A stretch of DNA of 64,000 nucleotides from Vibrio splendidus 12E03 (GCF_000272105.2 NZ_AJZD02000215.1:1-64000); one strand, 5' to 3'; shown: positions 38,740-47,173, counted from the first letter of the stretch. Notes: generated from the letters alone by a model not told the origin. A program made the numbers and translations.

Positions 38740-39294
38740 TTAGCCGCGCGCACTCAATATCAAACCATCAATTACACTGTGGTGGTGATCTGAAACACCT
38801 GCAAGGTTGCCATATTTAGGCTGGTGGCGGTCATTTTCTAATGGGTGGTGCCAACCTTGTGTGTGTTTGACAAAGTGCGCCGCAAAGCTTTCAGACACCT
38901 CTAAACACCCAGCTATAACGGTATCGACATAGGTTTGAACGATAGGGCTGTTCTCACAAGGCGCTTCAATCTCGTCTTTGATGTATACCCAGATCGATTG
39001 ATCCGTTTTAAAGTCAGTTTGGCTCTCTATCTGCTCGGGTTTGAGTTCGATTCGGCGATAGCCACGTTCACGATGATCAAACTCAGCAAGCGCTACCTCG
39101 TCGACTTCAAGCAAAACACCATTCACTTGCCCTTCACCAAGGTTGACGATCAAAGGGGATAACACGTAACTGTCATCGATCTTACTCCAATGGCGCACTA
39201 AGCCATGAACAATCGCTGGGATTGCTTGACCTGTTTGACCTGTGAGTTGACGTGAAGATGAGTTGATCAAGCTGCCATAACCAAAAATATACAT
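38740..39294 (-). CDS. gamma-glutamylcyclotransferase-like protein
   Basis: 184 residues with the GGCT/AIG2 fold: N-terminal 'MYIFGYGSLINSSSRQLTG' carries the YGSL substrate-binding motif, and 'VDEVALAEFDHRERGYRRIEL' holds the catalytic-type Glu and typical E-R-G-Y segment. It is monocistronic. Substrate (gamma-glutamyl peptide or amine) is not determined by sequence. Confidence 0.8.
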   Translation of the reverse strand: MYIFGYGSLINSSSRQLTGQTGQAIPAIVHGLVRHWSKIDDSYVLSPLIVNLGEGQVNGVLLEVDEVALAEFDHRERGYRRIELKPEQIESQTDFKTDQSIWVYIKDEIEAPCENSPIVQTYVDTVIAGCLEVSESFAAHFVKHTQGWHHPLENDRHQPKYGNLAGVSDHHHSVIDGLILSARG

Positions 39295-39488
39295 CGCGTT
39301 CCTTGTCTGTTCTTTTGTATTTGAGACTAGTCTTACTATATGTGGCGAGATGGCAAAAGTCAGTAAGTTTCTATTTACACATCTATATGTCTTTATGACT
39401 CTTTGGGTTGTGTTTTTTTGACTTGTTTATTGGCTATTGAATCTCGTGAGTGGCTGTTTTTTCTGGCTTTATCTAGTTGGCGCGTTTC

Positions 39489-39526
39489 ATGCAACGTAAT
39501 TTGCATATTGCATCGAATTTGATGCA
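39489..39526. promoter_or_regulatory. two adjacent 18-bp inverted repeats upstream of nnrS
   Basis: ATGCAA-N6-TTGCAT (39489-39506) and TGCATC-N6-GATGCA (39509-39526), both perfect, with centres 20 bases apart, i.e. two helical turns. They lie 57-94 bases before the nnrS start. NsrR controls nnrS in several gammaproteobacteria, and its consensus also uses GATGCAT half-sites, but the orientation here is not an exact match. Confidence 0.55.
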
Positions 39527-39582
39527 CACCAAATTTGGTTTAGGTAATACCTTGGCCGCTTATCTGAGAATTAGGAGCGAGT

Positions 39583-40767
39583 TTGTTAAATATCACAGAT
39601 AAAAGTGTAGAAGACGCGATTCCAGCCTACCTGCGTTTAGGCTTTCGACCTTTCTTCTTTCTAGGCAGTCTCTATGCCGTGATTGCGATTGTGGCTTGGG
39701 TCATCATGTTTCAAAACGGTCAGCCTGAGGTTTTAAACGTTCCCGCACTGTGGTGGCACGTGCATGAGATGCTGTTTGGTTTTTCGATGGCGATTGTTGT
39801 CGGCTTTGTGCTCACTGCCGTGCAAACCTGGACAGGCGTCAATGGCACCAAGCATTATCGATTAGCCGCGCTAGTCGGTTTATGGTTAGCACCTCGTATT
39901 CTGTTTTGGACGCCGGCTCCGCTGTGGCTGATCTCTTCGATTGAAGCGCTGTTCTTAATCTTCGCGGCTTACGAGATCGGTTTTCGTGTAGTGCAGTCGA
40001 AAGGTTGGAAGAACTTGTTCTTCGTTCCGCTGTTTGTACTGGCGATTGTGGCGAATTTTGCGAGCTACGCGACCATTAAGGGAATGCCTCCGTTCCCATC
40101 ATCAGCGGTATGGCAAGCCATGCTGTGGTGGTTTACCTTGCTGCTGTCTGTCATGGGCGGACGAGTGATCCCATTCTTCACTGCACGTCGCTTTAACTTT
40201 GAAAAAGCGCAGCCATTGGTGTGGTTGGAATGGCTTGCAAACCTGCCTTTGGTAGGACTGTTTGTGCTGAGCTTCTTCCCTCTGGCCTTTGCTCAAATGG
40301 GCAGCGGATTAATGGTTTTTGCCGGTGTTGCTCAACTGGTACGCTTCATCCGTTGGAAACCCTGGACAACCCTATCTGAACCTTTGGTGTGGTCACTGCA
40401 TGCGGCTTACTTGTGTATTCCTCTAAGCTTGTTGTTACGTGGCCTGTTAGAGAACCCATTTGCCAGTCATAACATGCTGCACTTGTTCGCAATTGGTGGC
40501 TTGAGCGGTTTGATTCTGGCGATGATAACCCGAGTGACAATGGGACACACTGGTCGTGCGATTTACAAAGGACCAAGCATGGCGCTCGCATTCTCTGCAA
40601 TTTTTGTGGCAGCGCTAGTACGTAGCTTAGGTGTCACCTTCTTCCCTGGTTATTTGTTTGAGATGGTGAACCTAAGCGCAGGCTTATGGACGTTGGCGTT
40701 TGGTCTGTTTATTTGGAAATTCGGCATGATGTTACTTACCCCACGAGTGGATGGTCATCCGGGGTAA
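39583..40767 (+). CDS. nnrS: NnrS family haem-copper membrane protein
   Basis: 394 residues with about 12 helices. It has NnrS features: 'YLRLGFRPFFFLGSLYAV', 'ALWWHVHEMLFGFSMAIVVGFVLTAVQTWTG' with conserved His residues, and 'HLFAIGGLSGLILAMITRVTMGHTGR'. NnrS protects against nitrosative stress. The start is a TTG with TAGGAG six bases upstream; it is the first sensible start after the palindromes. Transcribed alone and followed by a strong terminator. Confidence 0.9.
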   Translation: MLNITDKSVEDAIPAYLRLGFRPFFFLGSLYAVIAIVAWVIMFQNGQPEVLNVPALWWHVHEMLFGFSMAIVVGFVLTAVQTWTGVNGTKHYRLAALVGLWLAPRILFWTPAPLWLISSIEALFLIFAAYEIGFRVVQSKGWKNLFFVPLFVLAIVANFASYATIKGMPPFPSSAVWQAMLWWFTLLLSVMGGRVIPFFTARRFNFEKAQPLVWLEWLANLPLVGLFVLSFFPLAFAQMGSGLMVFAGVAQLVRFIRWKPWTTLSEPLVWSLHAAYLCIPLSLLLRGLLENPFASHNMLHLFAIGGLSGLILAMITRVTMGHTGRAIYKGPSMALAFSAIFVAALVRSLGVTFFPGYLFEMVNLSAGLWTLAFGLFIWKFGMMLLTPRVDGHPG

Positions 40768-40787
40768 ACTGATTTTGGTATATTGAT

Positions 40788-40817
40788 AAAAAGGGAAGCG
40801 TTGAGCTTCCCTTTTTT
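40788..40817. terminator. bidirectional terminator between nnrS and adenine deaminase gene
   Basis: AAAAGGGAAGC and GCTTCCCTTTTTT arms around GTTGA, with T-runs on both strands. Confidence 0.9.
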
Positions 40818-40840
40818 GATTGAACTACACACTTATGAAC

Positions 40841-41851
40841 TTATTGAGTGTTCGCTATCAAGTATTGGCGTACCTGCGTAATCAGGTCTTCTTTGGCATG
40901 AGGGGAGATGAAACTCGCTTCCACCGCATTAATACTGAACTGCGCTAACTCTTGATGAGTGACAGGGTGGGCGTTGGCAACCGCTAGGAAATTATCATTC
41001 ATGTAGCCACCAAAGTAAGCCGGGTCGTCGGAATTGATGGTGACACAGAGTCCTTTTCTCAGTAGTTCGACAATGTTGTGCTGCTCCATGGTATCGAAGA
41101 CTTTTAGCTTGGTATTCGATAGTGGACAAACCGTCAGTGGAGTACGTTTGGCTATTAGTTGCTCCATCAGTTCTTTATCTTCAACACAGCGAACGCCATG
41201 ATCAATTCGTGTAATACCTAACAAACTCAATGCATCGATAATGTTTTGCGCAGGGCCTTCTTCTCCGGCGTGTGCGACAGTCAGGAAGCCTTGGTTGAGC
41301 GCTTCTTGGAATACATGCTTAAACTTCTCGGGTGGGTTACCTTGTTCTGATGAATCTAAACCAACCGCAATGATTTTATCTTTGTAAGGCAAAGCCTGTT
41401 TGAGTGTCTCGAACGCGCTGTTTTCATCAAGGTGACGCAGAAAGCACATGATCAGTTGGCTGCTTATCCCAAGTTCATGTGCAGCTTGGTCGAGTGCTCG
41501 AGTAATGCCTGTGATAATAGTGTCGAAGGCGATACCGCGCTCAGTGTGGGTTTGCGGGTCGAAGAAAATCTCAGTGTGGACCACATTGTCTTGTTGGCAC
41601 TTTAATAGGTAGGCCCAAGTGAGGTCGTAAAAGTCTTGTTCATGAATCAGTACATTGGCGCCTTGATAATAGATGTCGAGAAAAGACTGCAGGTTGTGGA
41701 ATTGATAGGCATCTCGCACTTGCTCTGGGTTCTCAAAGGGGATCGATACGTTATTGCGCTTGGCCAGTTCGAACATCAGCTCTGGTTCCAATGTGCCCTC
41801 AATGTGTAAGTGCAGCTCAACCTTCGGTAAATTTTTGATGAAGCTATCCAT
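40841..41851 (-). CDS. adenine deaminase of the adenosine deaminase family
   Basis: 336 residues; metal-dependent amidohydrolase with 'VELHLHIEGTLEPELM' (His-x-His), 'HAGEEG' and 'INSDDPAYFGGYMNDNF'. The last motif, with Ser-Asp-Asp-Pro-Ala-Tyr-Phe-Gly-Gly, is the form found in fungal/bacterial adenine deaminases (Aah1 type) rather than classical adenosine deaminases, so adenine to hypoxanthine is the more likely reaction. Databases often call such genes add. GGAGT lies 5 bases upstream of the ATG. Purine-like operators occur about 180 bases upstream. Confidence 0.82.
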   Translation of the reverse strand: MDSFIKNLPKVELHLHIEGTLEPELMFELAKRNNVSIPFENPEQVRDAYQFHNLQSFLDIYYQGANVLIHEQDFYDLTWAYLLKCQQDNVVHTEIFFDPQTHTERGIAFDTIITGITRALDQAAHELGISSQLIMCFLRHLDENSAFETLKQALPYKDKIIAVGLDSSEQGNPPEKFKHVFQEALNQGFLTVAHAGEEGPAQNIIDALSLLGITRIDHGVRCVEDKELMEQLIAKRTPLTVCPLSNTKLKVFDTMEQHNIVELLRKGLCVTINSDDPAYFGGYMNDNFLAVANAHPVTHQELAQFSINAVEASFISPHAKEDLITQVRQYLIANTQ

Positions 41852-42027
41852 AGCAACTCCTTAGCTATTTTAATTATGGGCGGAGTAGGGGAAGATAATT
41901 AACGCCTACCAAGCTAACGGGTTAGACGACTCATTTATCTCTGTTTGAGCATAGTTCATTTGATGGTTGCCGATGAAATGAGACTGAAATTGTTAGGGAT
42001 TAGAGGCTGTTGAGTGCTTAAAAATGA

Positions 42028-42079
42028 GCCGCAAACGATTTGCAGCACTAGAGTGTGATCCGCTGCAAATATTTGCAGC
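42028..42079. promoter_or_regulatory. paired GCAAA/TTTGC palindromes (PurR-like spacing)
   Basis: 42062-42079 is a perfect 18-bp palindrome GCTGCAAATATTTGCAGC; 42028-42046 is a close copy (GCCGCAAACGATTTGCAGC) with one extra central base. Both carry the GCAAA...TTTGC halves of the PurR box. They lie between the adenine deaminase gene and the DUF3622-like gene and could serve either. Confidence 0.5.
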
Positions 42080-42203
42080 AATATTCGTTGATTTGTGCTC
42101 TAATACCGCGCTTACCAAGGGATGGTGTTAAAAGATGCTCACTTAGATGGAGTTATCAAAGTTGACCGATCCCATAATGATCTCCCTTAGGAAAAAATAG
42201 AAC

Positions 42204-42521
42204 ATGTCTAAGAACAAAAAATTTGATATCCGCCTTACAGAAAAACGCAACGGCTGGTGTGCAGAGATTACTCGTCAAGTAACGTCTCGCAGCACAACAG
42301 TATCTAAGCGTGAGTCTGGTTTCGAAACAGAAGCGCTTGCACAAGAGTGGGCTGAGAAAGAGCTAGCATCTTTCATCGCAAACCAAGCTGAACGTAACGA
42401 GCGTAAAGCGGAGCAACGTAAAGAGCGCGATGAACTACGTCACGCTAAAGAGCTTAAAGCTGAGCAAGCACGTGAAGCACGCGCTAAAGCTCGTGCAGAA
42501 GAGCAAGAAGACGCTGAGTAA
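42204..42521 (+). CDS. DUF3622-like small basic/acidic protein
   Basis: 105 residues. The N-terminal ~55 residues form a compact domain ('KFDIRLTEKRNGWCAEITRQVTSRSTTVSKRESGFETEALAQEWAEKEL'), and the rest is a highly charged Ala/Glu/Arg/Lys helix, probably a coiled coil. I recognise it as the DUF3622 type found in Vibrionaceae; its function is unknown. It has its own promoter region and a strong terminator. Confidence 0.8.
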   Translation: MSKNKKFDIRLTEKRNGWCAEITRQVTSRSTTVSKRESGFETEALAQEWAEKELASFIANQAERNERKAEQRKERDELRHAKELKAEQAREARAKARAEEQEDAE

Positions 42522-42573
42522 TTCGGTGCACGATTAATTTATAGGTCCCTTAATTTTAAGATAAGGGAGTTAT

Positions 42574-42612
42574 AAAAAAGCCCCAATATAGTCACCTATA
42601 TTGGGGCTTTTT
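42574..42612 (+). terminator. terminator of the DUF3622-like gene
   Basis: AAAAAAGCCCCAATATA and TATATTGGGGCTTTTT arms with a six-base loop, followed by Ts. The upstream A-run also makes it functional on the minus strand. Confidence 0.9.
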
Positions 42613-42692
42613 CGTTTGTGGAGTTCGTTGCTATTTGCTTAAGAGCGACGGTTTTGGCTTCTCGCTTTTTACATCGCTCTCTCAAGCCTTAA

Positions 42693-43739
42693 TCAGTTGT
42701 TTAGCGCAGTTAGCCAATCATCTTCTGCTACTTCTTCAATGTAGCTTTCTACTGTTTGTCCCACTTCTTCATCGTCTTGCTTGAAGTAAGCGATGTGGAA
42801 CACAGCATCACCTTCGTTCACCAAAGGTAGCGTTTGTTGGCCAATCACGATACCGCCTTTAGTCGTGATAACTTGGCTCTCTTGATGACCCAGTGGAGAA
42901 CTGATGTAGGCAAGAGTTTGTCCTGCTTCAACTTGTTCGCCTAGTCTCACCATGTTACGCAAGATACCGTCTGATTCTGCACGAATCCAGCTGGTGGATT
43001 TGCTCAATACTGGTTCTGGCAGCTTCTTACGGTTCGGACGCAGCATGCCGATTTCTTTCATTACTTGGTGAATGCCAAGGTAGCCTGCACGAATCGCTAG
43101 GTGATCAAAGCGCAGTGCCTCACCACCTTCGTATGTCAGTACTGGAATCCCCAACTTTTCCGCTTCACTTCGTAGTGAACCATCACGCAGAGGTGAGTCG
43201 ATGATCACTGGGGTCGCGAAGGCTTTTGCGATGCGCATGGTTTCTGGGTTCGAAAGGTTCGCACGAATTTGTGGCAAGTTCGTACGGTGAATCGCACCCG
43301 TGTGTAGATCCAGAATGAAATCACAGTGCTTAGCCACGTTCTCGAAGAAAGTGTAAGCGATACGTGATGTTAGCGATCCTTTCTCACTACCTGGGAAGCA
43401 ACGGTTTAGATCGCGACGGTCTGGTAGGTAACGAGACTTATGGATGAAACCGAACACGTTAACGATAGGCACGACAATCAAGGTACCTTTCAGTTTCTTT
43501 GGATCGATAGCGTTCGTCAGCTGTCGAGCAATCTCAACACCATTTAACTCATCACCGTGAATCGCTGCGTTTACCATCAGTGTTGGACCTGCTTGGCGAC
43601 CGTGAATGATTTCAATCGGGATTGAAAGTGGAGAGTGCGTGTAAAGCTGAGCTGCTTGCAGTTCAATCTCCATTCGCTGTCCTGGCTGAACAGTAGAACC
43701 AAGTAATTCGAATGGTTGATTAGGTTTTAGTCTTGCCAT
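42693..43739 (-). CDS. succinylglutamate desuccinylase/aspartoacylase family protein
   Basis: 348 residues of the M14-like AstE/ASPA family. Zinc-site motifs are 'NAAIHGDELNGVEIAR' (His-x2-Glu), 'DLNRCFPG' and 'DFILDLHTGAIHR' with the second zinc His. A C-terminal lipoyl/beta-barrel-like part follows ('GILRNMVRLGEQVEAGQTLAYI'). Such proteins hydrolyse N-acylated amino acids or trim C-terminal glutamates; the substrate here is unknown. Monocistronic. Confidence 0.8.
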   Translation of the reverse strand: MARLKPNQPFELLGSTVQPGQRMEIELQAAQLYTHSPLSIPIEIIHGRQAGPTLMVNAAIHGDELNGVEIARQLTNAIDPKKLKGTLIVVPIVNVFGFIHKSRYLPDRRDLNRCFPGSEKGSLTSRIAYTFFENVAKHCDFILDLHTGAIHRTNLPQIRANLSNPETMRIAKAFATPVIIDSPLRDGSLRSEAEKLGIPVLTYEGGEALRFDHLAIRAGYLGIHQVMKEIGMLRPNRKKLPEPVLSKSTSWIRAESDGILRNMVRLGEQVEAGQTLAYISSPLGHQESQVITTKGGIVIGQQTLPLVNEGDAVFHIAYFKQDDEEVGQTVESYIEEVAEDDWLTALNN

Positions 43740-44005
43740 TTAGGTTGTTCTCAACATGGTGATAATTCGTTAACACGGAATGTAGCAATCGTTGATTTTT
43801 AGTACGAATCAATCGGTTTACGGTAACGACAAAACTTTTTTGTGGAGGCGCATCGGGAACGGTATTCCATGGATGGCGCCCTCTTTGGAATACGCTTTTT
43901 ATTTGTAAGGTTTCTGACAATTTATTGATTTAACTCTGATAATTGTGTTTTTCGCACTTGCTATTATCCATCGCCATTTTCTGGCGGCCAATTTCAAATA
44001 TCGAG

Positions 44006-44551
44006 ATGAAAATGAAAAAAACAATTTCAAAAGTTGTAGCACTTGCAGTGGTATCTGTTGCTTTATCTGGCTGTGTTGGTAGCAACGCAGTAACGGGTTA
44101 CCTAATGAAGTTCAACCTTAAAGCCGTTGATAACCGTTACGCACGTGGTGGCTTAAACTTACTGTTGGCACCGGCATACGGTCTAACGGTTGCAGCGGAT
44201 TACCTGGTATTCAACTCACTAGAGTTCTGGACTGGTAGCAACCCACTAACGGGTGCGCCGCATATCTTTGATACTAAGGTGGATACTTACATTGATATCA
44301 ACCATCAGCTAGATCCGTCTCTAACGGAAGCGCCTGTAGGTCCAATCACTAATGTAAATATGATCGAAAAAGGTCAGATGCAGCAGATTGATGAAAACAC
44401 TATCCAAATGGATATCACTTACCAGTCTGGTGAGCGAGCGACACTAATCGGTGTTCGTGATGGCGAGATGGTAACGTACTTTATCGATGGTGAAGTCGTT
44501 GCACAAACGTCAATTGATGAGCTAGAGAGCTACGCAGCGTCACGCGCTTAA
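44006..44551 (+). CDS. DUF3332-like lipoprotein
   Basis: 181 residues from ATG 44006; ATG 44012 is two codons further. Signal 'VVALAVVSVALSGC' gives a lipoprotein Cys at about residue 22. 'GSNAVTGYLMKFNLKAVDNRYARGGLNLLLAPAYGLTVAADYLVFNSLEFWTG' region matches the DUF3332 family, small envelope lipoproteins of Vibrio and relatives with no known function. A longer frame to 43943 lacks a ribosome site. Monocistronic, with a strong terminator. Confidence 0.8.
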   Translation: MKMKKTISKVVALAVVSVALSGCVGSNAVTGYLMKFNLKAVDNRYARGGLNLLLAPAYGLTVAADYLVFNSLEFWTGSNPLTGAPHIFDTKVDTYIDINHQLDPSLTEAPVGPITNVNMIEKGQMQQIDENTIQMDITYQSGERATLIGVRDGEMVTYFIDGEVVAQTSIDELESYAASRA

Positions 44552-44582
44552 TGTCTTAGCTGGTTGCAAAGATTAGATACAA

Positions 44583-44611
44583 AAACAGGTACTCATTGAG
44601 TACCTGTTTTA
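44583..44611 (+). terminator. terminator of the DUF3332-like gene
   Basis: AAACAGGTACTCA and TGAGTACCTGTTT arms with a very short loop, followed by TATTTTG. Confidence 0.85.
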
Positions 44612-44620
44612 TTTTGTCTG

Positions 44621-44653
44621 AATAAATGGTGTTTACTGTAAACACCATTTATT
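44621..44653. repeat. 33-bp perfect palindrome between DUF3332 gene and pepD
   Basis: Arms of 16 bases (AATAAATGGTGTTTAC / GTAAACACCATTTATT) around a single T. It lies 21 bases past the pepD stop (minus strand). It may be the pepD terminator or a cruciform/protein-binding site. Confidence 0.7.
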
Positions 44654-44674
44654 GAACAAACGTAGCTTATCGAA

Positions 44675-46147
44675 TTAAGCTTTTTCTGGGATTGCTTCTA
44701 GTAGCGCGACCATTTGGTTCCAGAATAGCTCAACCGTATCAATCTTCACTTTCTCATCTGGAGAGTGAGGGAACTTGATAGTAGGGCCGAAAGAAACCAT
44801 GTCCATGTTCGGGTAAGGTTCTTTGAATAGACCACACTCAAGGCCAGCATGGATAACCATGATGTTTGGCTTGTGACCGTAGATGCCTTCGTACATGTCG
44901 CGGAAGATGTGCATGATTTCTGAATCTGCATCTGGCTTCCAACCTGGGTAAGCGCCAGAGAACTCGATGCTCGCACCCGCAAGCTCTGCTACAGAGTGAA
45001 GCATGCTTTCAACTTGGCTACGGCCAGAGTCGATCAGAGAGCGGATTAGGCAAAGTACAGTGATTGAGTTCTCTTCTGTCGTGATAACCCCCACGTTTAG
45101 AGATGTCTCAACAACACCTTCAATCTCATCACTCATACGAATCACGCCGTTTGGCGCCGCGTTAAGTGCTGCGATGAAGCGAGCTTGGTCAGCAGCTGCA
45201 AGTGCGCCCATTTCAACTGAAGCTTCTTCGTTGAAAGTAACAATGCTGTCTTCTACTTTACCTAGCTCAGTTGAAAGAAGCTCTGTGTAGTCGTTGTATA
45301 GAGAAGCCAGTTTCTCTTGGTTTGCAGCAGGTACTGCAACCGTTACGAAACCTTCACGAGGGATCGCATTACGTAGGCTACCGCCTTTGAATTCGACGAT
45401 GCGTAGGTCTAGCTCTTTCGCGTGACCCGCTAGGAAGCGAGCAAGCAGTTTGTTTGCGTTTGCACGGCCTGTGTGGATATCACAACCAGAGTGACCGCCT
45501 TTTAGGCCTTTTAGCGTTAGCTTACGTGTTACGAAGTCAGCTGGAATCGCGTTACGAGCAATTTCAAATGTCATTGCGCCGTCGATACCGCCAGCACAAC
45601 CCATGTACACTTCGCCTTCTTGCTCTGAATCGGTGTTAAGAAGGATATCGCCTTCTAACCAACCCGCTTCAAGACCGAAAGCACCAGTCATGCCTGCTTC
45701 TTCATCTACTGTTAGTAGAACTTCGATAGGGCCGTGCTGGATTTCGTTTGAAGCAAGAACCGCTAGGCAAGAAGCCATGCCCATGCCGTTATCAGCGCCA
45801 AGCGTTGTGCCTTTAGCTGTAACCCACTCACCATCAATGTATGGTTGAATTGGATCTTTAGCAAAGTCATGAACTGTGTCTTCGTTCTTTTGTGGAACCA
45901 TATCGATGTGAGCTTGTAGCACTACACCTTTTTTGTTTTCCATACCCGCCGTTGCTGGCTTTTTGATGAATACGTTACCCGTTGGGTCACGACGTACATC
46001 TAGGCCTTGCTCTGTTGCCCAAGCAATAATGTATTGAGCAAGCTCTTCTTCATGCTTAGAAGGGTGTGGGATTGAGCAAATCTTATCGAAGAACTGCCAG
46101 ATAGGGGCAGGGGATAATTTACTGATCTCAGAATGGAATTCAGACAC
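44675..46147 (-). CDS. pepD: aminoacyl-histidine dipeptidase (peptidase D)
   Basis: 490 residues of the M20 family. Metal-site and catalytic motifs are 'VVLQAHIDMVPQKNE' (His-x-Asp), 'GADNGMGMA', 'VDEEAGMTGAFGL' (catalytic Glu and metal Glu) and 'LNTDSEQEGE'. It cleaves X-His dipeptides such as carnosine. Start is a GTG with AAGGAG eight bases upstream. Length matches E. coli PepD (485). Confidence 0.95.
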   Translation of the reverse strand: MSEFHSEISKLSPAPIWQFFDKICSIPHPSKHEEELAQYIIAWATEQGLDVRRDPTGNVFIKKPATAGMENKKGVVLQAHIDMVPQKNEDTVHDFAKDPIQPYIDGEWVTAKGTTLGADNGMGMASCLAVLASNEIQHGPIEVLLTVDEEAGMTGAFGLEAGWLEGDILLNTDSEQEGEVYMGCAGGIDGAMTFEIARNAIPADFVTRKLTLKGLKGGHSGCDIHTGRANANKLLARFLAGHAKELDLRIVEFKGGSLRNAIPREGFVTVAVPAANQEKLASLYNDYTELLSTELGKVEDSIVTFNEEASVEMGALAAADQARFIAALNAAPNGVIRMSDEIEGVVETSLNVGVITTEENSITVLCLIRSLIDSGRSQVESMLHSVAELAGASIEFSGAYPGWKPDADSEIMHIFRDMYEGIYGHKPNIMVIHAGLECGLFKEPYPNMDMVSFGPTIKFPHSPDEKVKIDTVELFWNQMVALLEAIPEKA

Positions 46148-46462
46148 GGATGACTCCTTTTTTATTTAATAACCATATATTTAGGTTTTGTATGGGTAAA
46201 AACCTAGAACAAAAATCTAAAATATGGGTCTGTTTTGATGGCAACAGCATACCACTTGAGCGTTTTGACGAGTAGCGGTTCTAAACCTCAAATAGCTCAA
46301 ATTTTGAATGCGATCTTGTCCATCTGATCATGGCTAAGCACCTTGATACTTATAAATGGCGCAAGCAAACGTTTGTTTAATCCTGTTCTGTAATTTTATT
46401 ACAAAAATAAGTTTGCAAAATGACCGTAAATAGCCAAAAGTGTGACGCATAGCAAAAAATAC

Positions 46463-46490
46463 TTGTAATCTTTTTTCTTTAGGGTATATT
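46463..46490 (+). promoter_or_regulatory. sigma-70-type promoter for the small RNA/ORF
   Basis: TTGTAA (46463-46468) and TATATT (46485-46490) with a 16-base spacer, preceded by a TGTGA half-site (46441-46445) that could be part of a CRP site. Expected start of transcription near 46497. Confidence 0.5.
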
Positions 46491-46603
46491 AATAACCAAC
46501 TTCTGAGATGAAGAGTAAATGCTCAAAGGATGAGTCCGTTTTATCGCCTCCAAGGAACCGAGAAATCAAATTCGTTTTTTATTGATTTATTAAGGTGATA
46601 GTT

Positions 46604-46690
46604 ATGAAAGGTTTACCATCTGCAATGTTCTGGATTAACAGCTCTGTTTACACTAGCAACTTTGCATACCCTACAAGCTTTGGTTACTAA
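46604..46690 (+). CDS. 28-residue small protein or leader peptide
   Basis: ATG 46604 follows AAGGTG by six bases, stop TAA at 46688. The product is rich in Ser, Tyr, Phe and Trp, starts with Met-Lys and ends 'PTSFGY'. No membrane helix or known motif is seen. Good ribosome site, a promoter-like sequence upstream and a terminator downstream support translation. It might be a small functional protein such as VcdP, or a leader peptide; no biosynthesis gene follows, which argues against a leader. Confidence 0.6.
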   Translation: MKGLPSAMFWINSSVYTSNFAYPTSFGY

Positions 46691-46774
46691 TACCGTAAGC
46701 ATGTGACTCGAACAGTTTTGTTCACCCCTATATATTGGAATTCTTTTACAGCCCTTTTGGTTGACAGATTCTAC

Positions 46775-46804
46775 CGCCACTCAGTTTTGAGTGGCGTTTT
46801 TTTT
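46775..46804 (+). terminator. terminator of the small RNA
   Basis: CGCCACTCA and TGAGTGGCG (9 bp) around GTTT, followed by eight Ts: a strong Rho-independent terminator, with no large gene upstream on the + strand. Confidence 0.9.
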
Positions 46805-47173
46805 GCCTGCTACTTTTCCAAACCGCTTTATCTCGTCTCTTTTCCTGCTGCTCTGCGTGGTTGTTTTTTAAGCGCCAAAATATCAATTTGCGCCTTATTA
46901 CTGATCCTGTTGAAAAATACACAACTCTTGTGGGTTTGAATTCAGAATTTAATGGCTAGATTCTCTATCAAAATAACCGATGGTCGAAAAAGTAACCAAG
47001 ATTTTTCATTGTGCTTAATGGGCTTAATTAACTGTTTATTATGATTATTCCTTGGTAATTACTGCGTTTTTAATCGCTTTGTTTCATACGGCATTCTGAT
47101 AAATATCGATTAGAGCCTTAATTCTATCTGGAATTTGTTATTTGATAACTTTATAATCCACAGCCAATCGATT
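46805..47173. other. gene-free AT-rich stretch before the purine permease
   Basis: About 370 bases. No coding signal stands out and no further terminator is present. It probably holds the promoter of the purine permease gene and a long 5' leader. No purine riboswitch core was recognised. Confidence 0.5.

Larger units (their letters stand above)
46497..46804 (+). ncRNA. candidate dual-function small RNA
   Basis: An about 308-nt transcript bounded by the promoter at 46463 and the terminator at 46775-46804, encoding a 28-residue ORF (46604-46690) and then 85 untranslated bases with C-rich single-strand candidates (CACCCCTA at 46723, AGCCCTTTT at 46750) before the terminator. This layout resembles the V. 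cholerae dual-function RNA VcdRP (a 29-residue protein plus base-pairing region with CCC motifs). The match is by architecture and memory, not by alignment. Confidence 0.55.

Noticed and set aside
41852..42203. adenine riboswitch (V. vulnificus add type) before the adenine deaminase gene
   Set aside because: Looked for the TATA-N-GGTTTGGG-CTACC style core on the minus strand; it is absent. The gene is also not the riboswitch-controlled add homolog.
43720..43920. 66-codon minus-strand frame upstream of the AstE-like gene
   Set aside because: Overlaps the AstE-like gene start in another frame and lacks a ribosome site.
46703..46939. 78-codon open frame after the small RNA ORF
   Set aside because: It runs through a strong terminator hairpin and its T-run, has no ribosome site and looks like random AT-rich translation.
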